From Hyalangium gracile (GTDB taxonomy: Bacteria; Myxococcota; Myxococcia; Myxococcales; Myxococcaceae), in contig NZ_JAHXBG010000046.1 in NCBI RefSeq assembly GCF_020103725.1, positions 1 through 49,885 on the forward strand: a stretch of 49,885 nt of DNA, written 5' to 3'. This document shows positions 8,479-17,917 of the stretch, one piece after another. The notes beneath the pieces are model-generated. The model saw nothing but the letters and a program-made list of their open reading frames with translations. It did no database searches and was not told where the DNA came from. Position 1 is the first letter of the stretch; each line of letters starts with the position of its first letter. The position numbers and the translations under genes are program-made.

Positions 8479-9635
8479 ACTACGCCCGGCTGGCCTGGAG
8501 GGATCTGCGGCGCAACCCCTTGCGGGTAGGCCTCACGGTGCTCGCGGGAGCGGTGGGCGTGATGGCCTTCGTCTTCCTGCGCACCGTTGTGGACCTCTTC
8601 TACTCCGGGGCGGCGGCGGCCCAGGTGGACCGGCTCGTCGTCCGCAACAAGGTGGCCATCACCCAGCCACTCCCCCTCTCCTACTTCCCACGCATCGCTG
8701 CCCTGCCGGGCGTGACGGCCATCACCCACCAGAGCTGGTTCGGCGGCACGATCAGCGAGTCCCAGCGCGACTTCTTCCCCAGCCTGGCCATCGACCCGAC
8801 CTCGTTCATGAAGGTGTACTCGGAGTACACGCTCCCGCCCGAGCAGCTCAGCGCCTTCCAGGCCGATCCGTGCGGAGCTCTCGTCGGGCGCAAGCTCGCG
8901 GAGCGCTACGGGTGGAAGGAGGGGCGGCGGCTGACGCTCAAGAGCCAGATCTACCCGGGCGAGTGGACCCTTAACATCCGCGGCGTCTACGACGGTACGC
9001 GCCCCGGGACGGACACCACGGCGCTGGTGTTCGGCTACCGCTGCCTCAATGAGCGACTGCCCGAGAGCTGGCGGGACCAGGTGGGGCTCTACTCGGTGCG
9101 CGTGGATGATCCAGCCCGCTCGGCGCAGGTGGCGGCGGCCATCGACGGGATGTTCGCCAACAGCCCGTATGCGACGCTGACGGAGAGCGAGCGCGCCTTC
9201 CAGCTCGGCTTCGTGGCCATGTCCTCCGCCATCCTCACGGCGGTCAAGCTGGTGTCCAACGTCATCCTGGCCATCATCCTGCTCGTCATCGGCAACACGA
9301 TCGCCATGGGCGTGCGCGAGCGCACCCGGGACATCGCCACCCTGAGAGCCATGGGCTTCCGCCCCCGCCACGTGGTGCTGTTCGTCCTCGCCGAGGCGGG
9401 GGCCATCGGAGTGGCCGCCGGAGTGCTGGGCATGCTCGCGGCGCCCCCGCTCCTGGAAGGCTTCATGCGGGCGGTCGAGTCCCAGTTCGGCCCCATGGCC
9501 GAGAGCGTGACGCGGGCGAGGACGCTGGTGTTGGCGGGGCTGGCGGCGCTGGGCATGGCGCTGCTGGCGGCGGTGGGGCCCACGGTCCGAGCCCTCCGGC
9601 TCCCCGTGGCGGAGGGGCTGAGGAAGGTGACCTGA
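8475..9635 (+). CDS. FtsX/MacB-like permease subunit 1
   Basis: 386 residues from GTG 8475, overlapping the ATPase stop. One N-terminal membrane segment (VGLTVLAGAVGVMAFVFLR), a long periplasmic domain (about 45-250) and three C-terminal segments (VILAIILLVIGNTIAMGV; VLFVLAEAGAIGVAAGVLGM; LVLAGLAALGMALLAAVG) give the four-helix FtsX plan. The cytoplasmic loop RERTRDIATLRAMGFRPRHV is the conserved ATPase contact. It is followed after 3 bp by a second permease, so the transporter is probably a heterodimer like LolC/LolE. Confidence 0.9.
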
Positions 9636-9638
9636 GCC

Positions 9639-10796
9639 ATGGTGCCGCTCTACTACAACACGCGCAGCCTCTGGGGCCGGCGGCTGTCCACGGGCCTCAC
9701 GGTGATGGGCCTGGGACTGGTGGTCTTCGTCTTCGCCGCGGTGCTCATGCTGGCGCGCGGCATCGAGGCGGCGCTCTCGGCCGGAGGAGATCCGGGCAAC
9801 GTCGTCCTGCTGCGCGAGGGCACCGACAGCGAGCTGGGCAGCTTCGTGGAGCGCAACGCGCTGCGCGTGCTGTCCACCGGGCCGGAGGTGGCCACCTCGG
9901 TGGAGGGAGAGCCGCTGGCGGCCGGCGAGGTGGTAGTGCTGGTGGCGTTGCCGCGGGACGGCGGGAGCGTGATGAACACCACGGCGAGGGGCATCTCGGC
10001 GCAGAGCCTGGCGGCCCGCCCCACGGTGCGGCTCGTCTCCGGCCGGATGCCTCGGCCAGGGACCAACGAGGTGGCGCTGGGCGCGTCCCTGGTGGGCCGT
10101 ACGCCGGGGGCCACGGAGGGGGGAACGCTGCGCTTCGCCCAGCAGGTCTGGCCGGTGGTGGGCGTGCTCAGCGCGGAGGGCGGCGCCTTCGAGTCGGAGC
10201 TGTGGGCGGACGCGCGGCGGCTCGGCTCGGCGTTCGGGCGTGACGGCCCCAGCTCGGCGATCGTCCGGCTGCGCTCTCCGGCCCTGGTGGACGGCTTCAT
10301 CCGCCGCGTCGAGGCGGATCCCCGCTTCACGCTGAAGGCCCAGTCCGAGTCGGACTACTGGGAGGGTCAGGCGACGGCGCTGGCCACCTTCATCCGGGTG
10401 CTGGGCCTCTTCGTGTCCTTCGTCTTCAGCATGGGAGCCATCCTGGGGGCGATGATCACCATGTACGCCCAGGTGGCCTCGCGCATCGCGGAGCTGGGGA
10501 TGCTGCGGGCGGTGGGGTTCCGGCGCCGCGGCGTGCTCGCCAGCGTCATGGCCGAGTCCGCCCTGCTCGGAGTCGCAGGCGGATTGCTGGGCGCGCTGGC
10601 CGCGCTCGCCATGCGGTGGGTGGACATCCGTACCCTCAACTTCCAAACCTTCGCAGAGGTGTCCTTCGGCTTCGCGCCCACGCCGGGAATCCTGCTGGCC
10701 GCGCTCCTTTTCGGCACGGGGATGGGGCTACTCGGGGGGCTGTTGCCGGCGCTGCGCGCGGCGCGGCTCTCCATCCTGGATGCGCTCCGGGCCTGA
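9639..10796 (+). CDS. FtsX/MacB-like permease subunit 2
   Basis: 385 residues with the same four-helix layout as the preceding permease: TGLTVMGLGLVVFVFAAVLM near the N-terminus, a periplasmic domain, then VLGLFVSFVFSMGAILGAMI, the ATPase-contact loop SRIAELGMLRAVGFRRRGV and two more segments, ending in LPALRAARLSILDALRA, a typical C-terminal MacB motif. The two permeases are clearly homologous but diverged, as expected of obligate partners. This is the last gene of the four-gene export operon. Confidence 0.9.
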   Translation: MVPLYYNTRSLWGRRLSTGLTVMGLGLVVFVFAAVLMLARGIEAALSAGGDPGNVVLLREGTDSELGSFVERNALRVLSTGPEVATSVEGEPLAAGEVVVLVALPRDGGSVMNTTARGISAQSLAARPTVRLVSGRMPRPGTNEVALGASLVGRTPGATEGGTLRFAQQVWPVVGVLSAEGGAFESELWADARRLGSAFGRDGPSSAIVRLRSPALVDGFIRRVEADPRFTLKAQSESDYWEGQATALATFIRVLGLFVSFVFSMGAILGAMITMYAQVASRIAELGMLRAVGFRRRGVLASVMAESALLGVAGGLLGALAALAMRWVDIRTLNFQTFAEVSFGFAPTPGILLAALLFGTGMGLLGGLLPALRAARLSILDALRA

Positions 10797-11232
10797 AGCG
10801 GCGTTCGCCTGGGCGCCAGCCAGTGGGCGTCCCTGCAGGAGCTCGGGCTCGAACCCATGGCGCCCGAGCCGCTCCTGGCGGAGCCACGGCGGGAGGCAGC
10901 CCCTCCCCTGGCGGTGGGCATCACCCCCGATTACCTGAGTGGGTACCGCGACTCGGTGCTGGCGCTCATCGGCAACCTGCTGGGCACGACAGAGAAGGCC
11001 GCGCCGGGGGCCGCGAAGGCCACGTGGCCTATGGGGCCGACATTCTCGTGGGCTCGTGAGCGGCTTGCGGGTCGCTGGGCTGCGCGACGCCTCGGTGCTG
11101 GCGGAGGTTGGGCTCGTCCAGGGGGGGGCTCGCGAGGACTCGCTCACGAGACTGGAGCAGGTCGCCGGCGTCTCCGAGGTCGAGCGCTCGCAGGAGGTGC
11201 ATGTGCCTCCGCTCGGCTCTCGGCCGCAATGA
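10797..11232 (+). pseudogene. degraded gene, possibly an S8 (subtilisin-like) peptidase
   Basis: Directly after the permease stop, frame 3 stays open without a plausible start and reads ASLQELGLEPMAPEPLLA then ITPDYLSGYRDSVLALIGNLLG, which resembles the segment ahead of the catalytic domain in bacterial subtilases (YLxGYRDGVxxL). From about 11,050 a second frame reads LRVAGLRDASVLAEVGLVQ and LEQVAGVSEVERSQEVHVPP, reminiscent of an I9-type inhibitor domain, and ends at 11,232. No catalytic Asp, His or Ser motifs are visible between them. I read this as a deleted and frameshifted relic; the family name is tentative. Confidence 0.4.
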
Positions 11233-11321
11233 GCCGCACCTGCCTCCACGCTTGCGTGAGGCAGACACGAGCAACGGCTGCCTGGCTGGGGACTCCCACT
11301 GTCCTGGGCCGCGGAGAGACC

Positions 11322-12482
11322 TTACCGCCCTGCTGGCGAGCTAGCGGGGGGCGCGGCCTCTTCCGGGGTGGGATCACGCGGGTTGGCCTTCTCGGACTGC
11401 TTGAGGAGCTTCTTGATCAACTCGTCCATGATGGAGCTCAGCAGCCGCTCCGCGGAGAAGCCCGCGACCACTGACAACACCGCCCGCGCGAAGAACGCTG
11501 CCTCGGGGGTGGGCACCACGAACTGGACACCGCTCTGCGTGTCGCTGGCGGACACGGTCACCGAGAACAGGATCTGGGACCGCTCGAGCAGGATGATGAA
11601 CAGCGCCGCGAAGGCCCCGATGAGCGGTTTGACGACGAGGTAATAGACGTAATATCGGGCCGTCGCTCCCGTTGCGATGACGAAGCGCTCCTTGGAGAGC
11701 ATGTTCGAGAGAACAGCGCCTCCGATCCCGAACAGCAGGAAGGGGATCATCTGCGCTGGCGGGAAGTCCAGATACCCAAGTGGCCAGAGGCGCTCCTCGA
11801 GAACGAGCGAGAGGATGAGCGACGCGACGAAGGCCCCCAGCAGCACCATGGCGCTGAGGATCTGGATCGAGACGTTGATCGAGAGCTGCCAGAAGGTCAT
11901 GTCGACCTGCTCGTTCAAGAGGCGCAGTGCCCCCTGGAGGACACTGCGGCAGCGCTCGAGCCGCGGGGCCTCCACTGTGGAGGGGGTCCCGTGGCCAGCC
12001 CTGGGTGACAGCATCTGCTTGAACACCTGGAGCGCCTCCAGGAGGGGACCGGGCGCCGCGTTCGTCCCCAGCCAGATCCTGCGCTGGATGGGGTCCTTCA
12101 CCTTCCTGTCGAACTGCTCGACCACCTCCAGCCCCTTGGTGGCGAGCAGGTGCGCTGGCATGACGACCAGCAGTTGCCCATCGACCTGATGAATGAGCTC
12201 CCAGAAGGTGAAGGGCCGCTTCACCATCCGGTCGATGTGGGCCCTGGCCAGCTCCAGCATGTGGCAGCACTGCTCGAGGATGGACACCTCCCGCGTCGTG
12301 GGGTGCTCGATCTGGTTGGCGCACAGCAGGAGCGTCTCGGCCACGCGCCCCAGCTTGTTCCAGAGCTGCTGGGTGGCGGACATGCTCAGCTTGCGCCTCC
12401 GGAAGCTGGCGAGCTCGGAGAGCGTGGTGCGCTTGATCTGCTCGAGGCGGTTGGTCGTGTCGTCGGCCGTCATATCAGACAC
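11322..12482 (-). CDS. membrane protein of unknown function
   Basis: 386 residues from GTG 12482, or 383 from ATG 12473. The first 200 residues are helical and soluble, with EQIKRTTLSELASFRRRKL and a Cys pair in LEQCCHMLELA. Then come about four membrane segments: INVSIQILSAMVLLGAFVASLILSL, MIPFLLFGIGGAVLSNML, YVYYLVVKPLIGAFAALFIIL and a last one near AAFFARAVLSVVAGFSAERLL. The C-terminal tail is charged and Pro/Ala-rich. The FSAERLL motif after the last helix resembles that of other small bacterial membrane proteins of unknown role. It is a single gene, with the degraded gene on its other strand. Confidence 0.65.
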   Translation of the reverse strand: MSDMTADDTTNRLEQIKRTTLSELASFRRRKLSMSATQQLWNKLGRVAETLLLCANQIEHPTTREVSILEQCCHMLELARAHIDRMVKRPFTFWELIHQVDGQLLVVMPAHLLATKGLEVVEQFDRKVKDPIQRRIWLGTNAAPGPLLEALQVFKQMLSPRAGHGTPSTVEAPRLERCRSVLQGALRLLNEQVDMTFWQLSINVSIQILSAMVLLGAFVASLILSLVLEERLWPLGYLDFPPAQMIPFLLFGIGGAVLSNMLSKERFVIATGATARYYVYYLVVKPLIGAFAALFIILLERSQILFSVTVSASDTQSGVQFVVPTPEAAFFARAVLSVVAGFSAERLLSSIMDELIKKLLKQSEKANPRDPTPEEAAPPASSPAGR

Positions 12483-12630
12483 CTACGCACGCTCGGGGAG
12501 CGCAGCGAGGGGTTGGGGGCCAGCAGGCGGTTGGCCCCGGCATGGGAGCCCCCGGGGCGTGGAGCATGGGAACTCCTGCCCCGGGGTCCAGGCTGCTCAC
12601 GCCCCTGACTCCGGGCGGTGAGCGGTCCCG

Positions 12631-14364
12631 CTACGGCAGGATGGGCTCCTCCACCACGAAGCGCTTGAAGAAGTTATTGCCGCAGTCGACCTCCACCTCC
12701 TGACGCGCCACCAGGATTCCCGTGTTGCCTCGGATGGCGTAGCCGACCTCCGCCGAGCCAGGGACGACCGCGAAGGACCGGGGCATCGGTCCACGCAGCA
12801 GCCACTGCTGCATCTTCTTCTGCCAGGCCGCCTGCAACAGATCCTCCGGCTCGGGCAAGCTCCCGGCCGAGACTCCCTCTGCGCGGGCGTTCCCACCGGG
12901 GATGGGGGGCTCCATGGAGATCCGCTCCGCGGCTCGAGCCACCGGACGGGTGCGATCGACCAGCGATGTGATGTTGAGATCGTTGTCGATCGTCACCGCC
13001 ACGCTGCCCAGGCCGGGCGCCACGACAGGCACACCGTCGATGCTCTGGGTGAAGCGAATGGTCGTCTCGACGATCCTCGGAGTCTCCAGGATGCCGGAGC
13101 CCTGCGGGCTGCCGCTACACTCGTAGCGGTGGATGATGCGATCGAAGGCGAGCTCCTCGCGGTTGAGGCCTGCCTGGATCAGGAAGTCCTGCGCCGTGCG
13201 GAGCAGCGTCGCCAGCGAGGGGGTGTTGCGGCTGTCGCGGTTGGGCTGGGCAAACTGGATCTCGTACGTCCCGTCCTGCATGAGGGCCATCCGGCGATCC
13301 CCCTCCAGGTGGAGAATGGTGCCGTCCGGCCCGGCTGCCACCTCGCGCGGCAGCCGCATCGCGAGCGGTAGGCGTGCCAGCAGGGACCGCGCCCGGGACA
13401 TGCTGGCGGCGTTCGGTGCGAACTGGACAGTGACGATCCGCTCCGGCAGCCGCAGGCTTGGCGCGCGCACCCCCGCCGCGGAGGAAGCCGGGTTGTACCA
13501 GGTCCACGCGTACCAGTTGCGAGGCACCGCGTCGAACGAGAAGTGCCGCTCATTGTAGAGCCGGTTGCGCGCATCCGCTTGATCCTGCCCGCAGGCCACC
13601 ACCGCTGGCGACTGATGCGTCGAGATGTCGTACCAGCTGGCGTCCAGGAAGGCCCTGCTGAAGGACTTGCCGGTGTTCCAGTGCCTCCAGAACGCGCTGC
13701 CGTAGTTCGGCGCGTCCACGCTGACCGTCTCGTAACCGAACAACATGCGGAAGCCCAGGTTGGCGGGATGCCAGGTGCGCATCGGGTTGTGGCCGTTGCG
13801 GACGCGGCACGAGTAGCAGGTCGACCAGAAGATGTAGCGCACCTGCTCGTTGCCCAGGGCCATGCGGGAGGACTCGGCGCTGGTGCCCTGGCCTGCCCAG
13901 TTGGAGCCCATGGCGGCGTAGAAGACGCCGTTGCCGTCCATGCTGCCGTGGCCGGAGTGGTAGACCGCCATCACGGCGTCCATTCCGTAGGTGTCCTGCC
14001 AGTTGTCGTAGTCCTCGTAGTAGGCCCAGACGCCGACGCCCGAGTCCTGGTACCAGAAGTTGCGTGGCTTGAATTGCTCCACGTAGGCCAGCCAGCCCTG
14101 CGCATCGTCATGGGTATAGGAAAGAGGACTGGCCGAGGCGAACTGCTCGACACTGAATGCGCCGTAGTAGTCCTCGGAGAAGGCGCGGGCGCTGAGGACC
14201 TCCTGCGAGAATGGGTTCCCCACCTGCTCTGGCTGCAGCACCACGCTCAGCTGCGTGGTCGCCTGGGTCTCCTCCTCTTCCACCCGCTGCAGCAACTGCT
14301 GCGTCGTCAGATCGAGGCTCGGCTGCTTCGTCTCGGAAATGGGCTGCCTGCTAGGCTTGTCCAT
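12631..14364 (-). CDS. caspase-like fold (DUF6345-type) protein, copy 1
   Basis: 577 residues from ATG 14364, with GGAG nine bases upstream; longer in-frame starts lack a ribosome binding site. After an acidic Gln-rich leader, residues 100-330 hold MAVYHSGHGSMDGNGVFYA (HSGHG at 136-140) and YIFWSTCYSC (Cys183/Cys186), the spacing of the His/Cys dyad of clan CD peptidases (caspase, gingipain, clostripain). TWHPANLGFRMLFGYET and AFLDASWYDISTHQSPAV follow. I recognise this as the DUF6345 family. The C-terminal half (340-577) has beta-rich repeats and may be a pro- or binding domain. A close paralogue lies immediately upstream. Peptidase activity is predicted by motif only. Confidence 0.75.
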   Translation of the reverse strand: MDKPSRQPISETKQPSLDLTTQQLLQRVEEEETQATTQLSVVLQPEQVGNPFSQEVLSARAFSEDYYGAFSVEQFASASPLSYTHDDAQGWLAYVEQFKPRNFWYQDSGVGVWAYYEDYDNWQDTYGMDAVMAVYHSGHGSMDGNGVFYAAMGSNWAGQGTSAESSRMALGNEQVRYIFWSTCYSCRVRNGHNPMRTWHPANLGFRMLFGYETVSVDAPNYGSAFWRHWNTGKSFSRAFLDASWYDISTHQSPAVVACGQDQADARNRLYNERHFSFDAVPRNWYAWTWYNPASSAAGVRAPSLRLPERIVTVQFAPNAASMSRARSLLARLPLAMRLPREVAAGPDGTILHLEGDRRMALMQDGTYEIQFAQPNRDSRNTPSLATLLRTAQDFLIQAGLNREELAFDRIIHRYECSGSPQGSGILETPRIVETTIRFTQSIDGVPVVAPGLGSVAVTIDNDLNITSLVDRTRPVARAAERISMEPPIPGGNARAEGVSAGSLPEPEDLLQAAWQKKMQQWLLRGPMPRSFAVVPGSAEVGYAIRGNTGILVARQEVEVDCGNNFFKRFVVEEPILP

Positions 14365-14512
14365 GGTGAATCTGCTCCTTTCATGAAGCCATCGCATCGC
14401 TGCTTCTGGATGGCCTGAAGTAGAGTGGATGCATGGGCTCGCGTTGGCATCGTCTCGTCGCGGCCCGAGTGCCCGCCAGGTTGAAGCCAAGCGCTATCGC
14501 GAGCGCGGCTCC

Positions 14513-16243
14513 CTAGGGGAGGATGGGCACCTGCACCACGATGCGTTTGAGGCAGTCATTGCCGCAGTCGATCTCCACCTCCTGACGCGCCACCAGGCTC
14601 GCGATGGTCCCCTGGAGGGCATAGCCCACCTCGGCAGAGCCAGGGACGACCGCGAAGGAGCGCGGCAGCCGCCCACGCAGCAGCCACTGCTTGAGGTGCT
14701 CCCGCCAGGCGGCCTGCAACAACGCCTCGGGGTCTGGCAGTTCCTCGGCGGAGAGTCCGGCTTCGGGGCCGGATGCACCCGGGAGCGGAGGGCGCATGGA
14801 CACCTGATCGATGAGTCGAACCACCGGGCGGGTGCGATCACTCAGGGAGGTGATGTTGAGATCGTTGTCGATCGTGACAGTGAGGCTCCCCAGCCCCGGT
14901 GCCACCACGGGGATGCCGTCGATGGCCTGCACGAAACGGATGGAGGTCTCGATGATGCGAGGAGCCTCCAGGCTCCCGGAACCCTGAAGGCTACCGCTGG
15001 CCTCGTATTGGTGGACGACGCGGTCGAAGACGAGCTCCTCGCGTTGGAGACCTGCCTGGCTGAGGAACTCCTGCGCCGTGCGGAGCAGCATCGCGAGCGA
15101 GGGATTATTCAGGCTGTCGCGATTGGGCTGGGCGAACTGGATGTCAAACGTACCATCCCGCCTGAGGGCCAGGCTGCGCTCGCCTTCCACGTGGAGAATG
15201 GTGCCATCTGGCCTCGCGACCACCTCGCGCGACAGCCGCAAACCCAGAGGCAGTTGCGCCAGCAGGGAGCGTGTGCGGGCCATGCTGGGGGCGTTGGGTG
15301 CCAGCTGGGCGGTGAGGATCCTCCTGGGCAGGTGGAGGACTGGCGAGCGCACTCCCACCACGGAGGAGGCCGGGTTGTACCAGGTCCACGCGTACCAGTT
15401 GCGGGGCACCGTATCGCGCGAGAAGTACCGCTCATTGTAGAGCCGGTTGCGCGCATCCGCTTGATCCTGCCCGCAGGCCACCACCGCTGGCGACTGATGC
15501 GTCGAGATGTCGTACCAGCTGGCGTCCAGGAAGGCCCTGCTGAGGGACTTGTTGGCATTCCAGTGCTTCCAGAACGCGCTGCCATAGTACGGCGAGTCTA
15601 CGTTGGCCGTCTCGTAACCAAACAATATGCGGAAGCCCAGGTTGGCGGGATGCCAGGTGCGCATCGGGTTGTGCCCGTTATGGACTCGGCACGAGCAACT
15701 GGCCGACCAGAAGATGTAGCGGACATGCTCATTGCCCAGAGCCATGCGGGAGGACACGGCGCTGGTGCCCTGGCCTGCCCAGTTGGAGCCCATGGCGGCG
15801 TAGAAGACGCCGTTGCCGTCCATGCCGCCGTGGCCGGAGTGGTAGACGGCCATCACGGCGTCCATGCCATATCTGTTCTGCCAGTTGTCGTAATCCTCGT
15901 AGTAGGCCCAGACCGCGACGCCCGAGTCCTGGAACCAGAAGTCGGGGGGGATCCCAGCGCCGGTCAACCAGCCCTGCGCGTCGTCGTGGGAATAGGTCAG
16001 AGGACTGGCGGCGGCGAACCGCTCGACGCTGAATGCACCGAAGGAGTTGGCCGCGTAGGAAGTAGGGGCATCGACGTCCTCTTGCACGAGCCCTGGCCCC
16101 ACCTGCTCCGCCTGCAGCACCACGCGCATCTGGATGCCGGCCTGGGATTCCTCCTCCTCCAGCCGGCGCAACATCTGCTGCGTCTGCTGATCGAACTCAG
16201 GGGTGCCTGCTTCGGGAACACTCGGTCTACCTCGAGTAGCCAT
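14513..16243 (-). CDS. caspase-like fold (DUF6345-type) protein, copy 2
   Basis: 576 residues from ATG 16243 (GGAG eight bases upstream), paralogue of the next gene downstream and separated from it by 148 bp. It keeps MAVYHSGHGGMDGNGVFYA and YIFWSASCSCRVHNGHNP; the first Cys of copy 1 (STCYSC) is replaced here (SASCSC), so the catalytic Cys would be one position off or lost. The central block is nearly identical to copy 1 at DNA level, including a 116-nt run without mismatch (15428-15543 against 13546-13661), while both ends have diverged. That pattern suggests duplication with later gene conversion or strong constraint. No signal peptide is obvious in either copy. Confidence 0.75.
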   Translation of the reverse strand: MATRGRPSVPEAGTPEFDQQTQQMLRRLEEEESQAGIQMRVVLQAEQVGPGLVQEDVDAPTSYAANSFGAFSVERFAAASPLTYSHDDAQGWLTGAGIPPDFWFQDSGVAVWAYYEDYDNWQNRYGMDAVMAVYHSGHGGMDGNGVFYAAMGSNWAGQGTSAVSSRMALGNEHVRYIFWSASCSCRVHNGHNPMRTWHPANLGFRILFGYETANVDSPYYGSAFWKHWNANKSLSRAFLDASWYDISTHQSPAVVACGQDQADARNRLYNERYFSRDTVPRNWYAWTWYNPASSVVGVRSPVLHLPRRILTAQLAPNAPSMARTRSLLAQLPLGLRLSREVVARPDGTILHVEGERSLALRRDGTFDIQFAQPNRDSLNNPSLAMLLRTAQEFLSQAGLQREELVFDRVVHQYEASGSLQGSGSLEAPRIIETSIRFVQAIDGIPVVAPGLGSLTVTIDNDLNITSLSDRTRPVVRLIDQVSMRPPLPGASGPEAGLSAEELPDPEALLQAAWREHLKQWLLRGRLPRSFAVVPGSAEVGYALQGTIASLVARQEVEIDCGNDCLKRIVVQVPILP

Positions 16244-16753
16244 GGATGAGGCTCCTTTGCTTTCGGATGACCCGCAGTACGATAGGGACACGTCTTTTCA
16301 CAGGCAGCGCACCTGCTTCGCTTGAGCCTTTGTCAGGCCTCGCGGGGAAAGGGGCTGGAGTCCTCACGAGCGCAAGCTGCTCCGAGGTGAGGTGTGAGCC
16401 GCCAGCCCCACGGGGAGCCCCAGGCAGGGAGGGATGGGACAGTGAGGTCACCCGGTGCGGGCCTCTCGCGGCTCCGTTCGAAGTCACATCCCCCTGAACG
16501 CCTGCCCGTGTCAGCGAGGGAAAAACTCCGCGCAGAAGAGAGACGCCGTTTTCATACAGGTGGGCGCCAACATCGATTGCTTGCATCCACCAGGTCGAGG
16601 AGCGAACGCGGCACTCGTCCCCCGGCGCGCGGATGAGCGCTCAACCGGGACAATCGCCACGGATGGAATGCTGGACTCCGCCTTGCACTGGGTCCTGGCC
16701 GGCGCCATTCGGTCTGGCGTCGCCAGCAATCTCCGACCGAAAGGAGTATGACA
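16244..16753. promoter_or_regulatory. 510-bp divergent intergenic region
   Basis: Separates the DUF6345-type genes (minus) from the C1 peptidase (plus) and must contain both promoters. The peptidase ribosome binding site AAGGAG is at 16741-16746. I see no long open frame with coding character, no strong hairpin and no clear promoter hexamers. Confidence 0.45.
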
Positions 16754-17794
16754 ATGGCCAACGATCTTGGCTCCCCGGAGTTCGAGAGTGTGGAGGGGCG
16801 CATTTCTCCCCAGCAGACGATTGCCCCGGCTCGGGGGGCCACCGGCCCCTACGCGGCCTACGAAAAGGTGGTGCAGCCCGAGAAGGGCATGGTGTTCGGC
16901 ACCGGCTGGCTGCCTCCCATGCCCGACCTGCGGGACTACACCCCAGTGACTCCAGTGGTCGCGGAGATGTCGGCCAGGCTCGGCATCTCGCCTGGACACT
17001 TCGCCGCGGCGCTGCCCTCGAGCATCGACTTGAGGAGGTACTGCTCGCCCATCGACAACCAGGGCGCACTCGGCTCATGCACGGCGCACGCCGCGGTAGG
17101 CATCGTCGAGTACTTCCAGAACCGCTCCTACGAGTCCTACGTCGAGGGCTCGAAGTTGTTCGTCTACAAGGTCACGCGCAACCTCATGAACGTACAGGGG
17201 GATACGGGCGCCTATCTGCGATACACCATGGCAGCGCTCACCTACTGCGGCGTCCCTCCGGAGAAGTACTGGCCCTACACCACCGTCGCAAAACCCGGGC
17301 TGAACACTCCGCATGGATTCGACGATGAGCCGAGCACGTTCGTCTACGAGCTGGCCGAGAACTATGAGGCCATCTCCTACTTCCGCCACGATCCGTCGGG
17401 CGTCACTCCCGACACCGTCTTGAAGAGCGTCAAGACGTACCTCGCCCATGGCGTCCCCTGTATGTTCGGCTTCTTCGGGTTCCCCTCGTGGCAGAGTGGG
17501 GATGTCCGCGGCGCGTTCCCGGTGCCTTGCAAGGACGAGCAAGCCATCTGGGGACATGCCGTCGCCGCGGTCGGGTATGACGACACCATCACCATCACGA
17601 ACAAGCGGTGCGGCCTCAAGTCGACAGGCGCCCTCCTCATTCGCAATTCGTGGGGTGCCGACTGGGGGGACCAGGGTTATGGCTGGCTGCCCTACGAATA
17701 CGTGCAGAACTCCCTGGCGGTCGACTTCTGGTCCATCCTGGGCATGAGATGGGTGGATACGCGGCGCTTCGGACTGGAGACGATGCACCACTGA
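16754..17794 (+). CDS. papain-like cysteine peptidase (C1A family)
   Basis: 346 residues from ATG 16754; AAGGAG lies seven bases upstream, while the alternative ATG 16748 would be too close. The catalytic set is complete: Gln103 and Cys109 in DNQGALGSCTAHA, His268 in WGHAVAAVGYDD and Asn298 in IRNSWGADWGDQGYGWLPY. Residues 1-90 act like a short pro-region (TGWLPPMPDLRDYTP is a frequent lead-in of bacterial C1 peptidases). There is no signal peptide, so it is cytoplasmic or exported by another route. It is divergent from the two caspase-like genes, so three cysteine-peptidase-type genes share one locus. Confidence 0.92.
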   Translation: MANDLGSPEFESVEGRISPQQTIAPARGATGPYAAYEKVVQPEKGMVFGTGWLPPMPDLRDYTPVTPVVAEMSARLGISPGHFAAALPSSIDLRRYCSPIDNQGALGSCTAHAAVGIVEYFQNRSYESYVEGSKLFVYKVTRNLMNVQGDTGAYLRYTMAALTYCGVPPEKYWPYTTVAKPGLNTPHGFDDEPSTFVYELAENYEAISYFRHDPSGVTPDTVLKSVKTYLAHGVPCMFGFFGFPSWQSGDVRGAFPVPCKDEQAIWGHAVAAVGYDDTITITNKRCGLKSTGALLIRNSWGADWGDQGYGWLPYEYVQNSLAVDFWSILGMRWVDTRRFGLETMHH

Positions 17795-17821
17795 GAGTGC
17801 CGTCCGTCTTGAAGGCTGGCA

Positions 17822-17910
17822 GCGGCGCGTCAGCGCCGCGCCACACTCCACCAGCCGCGGTACCTGGTGCGCTGCTCCATCGGTCCACCGTGGCACTGCT
17901 GCCCCGGTGG
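17822..17910. terminator. two hairpins between convergent genes
   Basis: A perfect 7-bp stem GCGGCGC/GCGCCGC with loop GTCA (17822-17839) and a second stem CCACCG/CGGTGG (17885-17910, with an inner GGCA/TGCC) fill the 123 bp between the C1 peptidase stop and the Kelch gene stop. They fit bidirectional termination of convergent transcripts. Confidence 0.65.
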
Positions 17911-17917
17911 TCCTCCT

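Noticed and set aside
11322-12630. GC-rich inverted repeat near 12,540-12,600 as terminator
   Set aside because: The stems are self-complementary CCCCGGGG runs with several equal foldings; too ambiguous to annotate.
14429-16249. 606-codon plus-strand frame
   Set aside because: Antisense to the second caspase-like gene; low-complexity His/Gly/Val sequence typical of a shadow frame.
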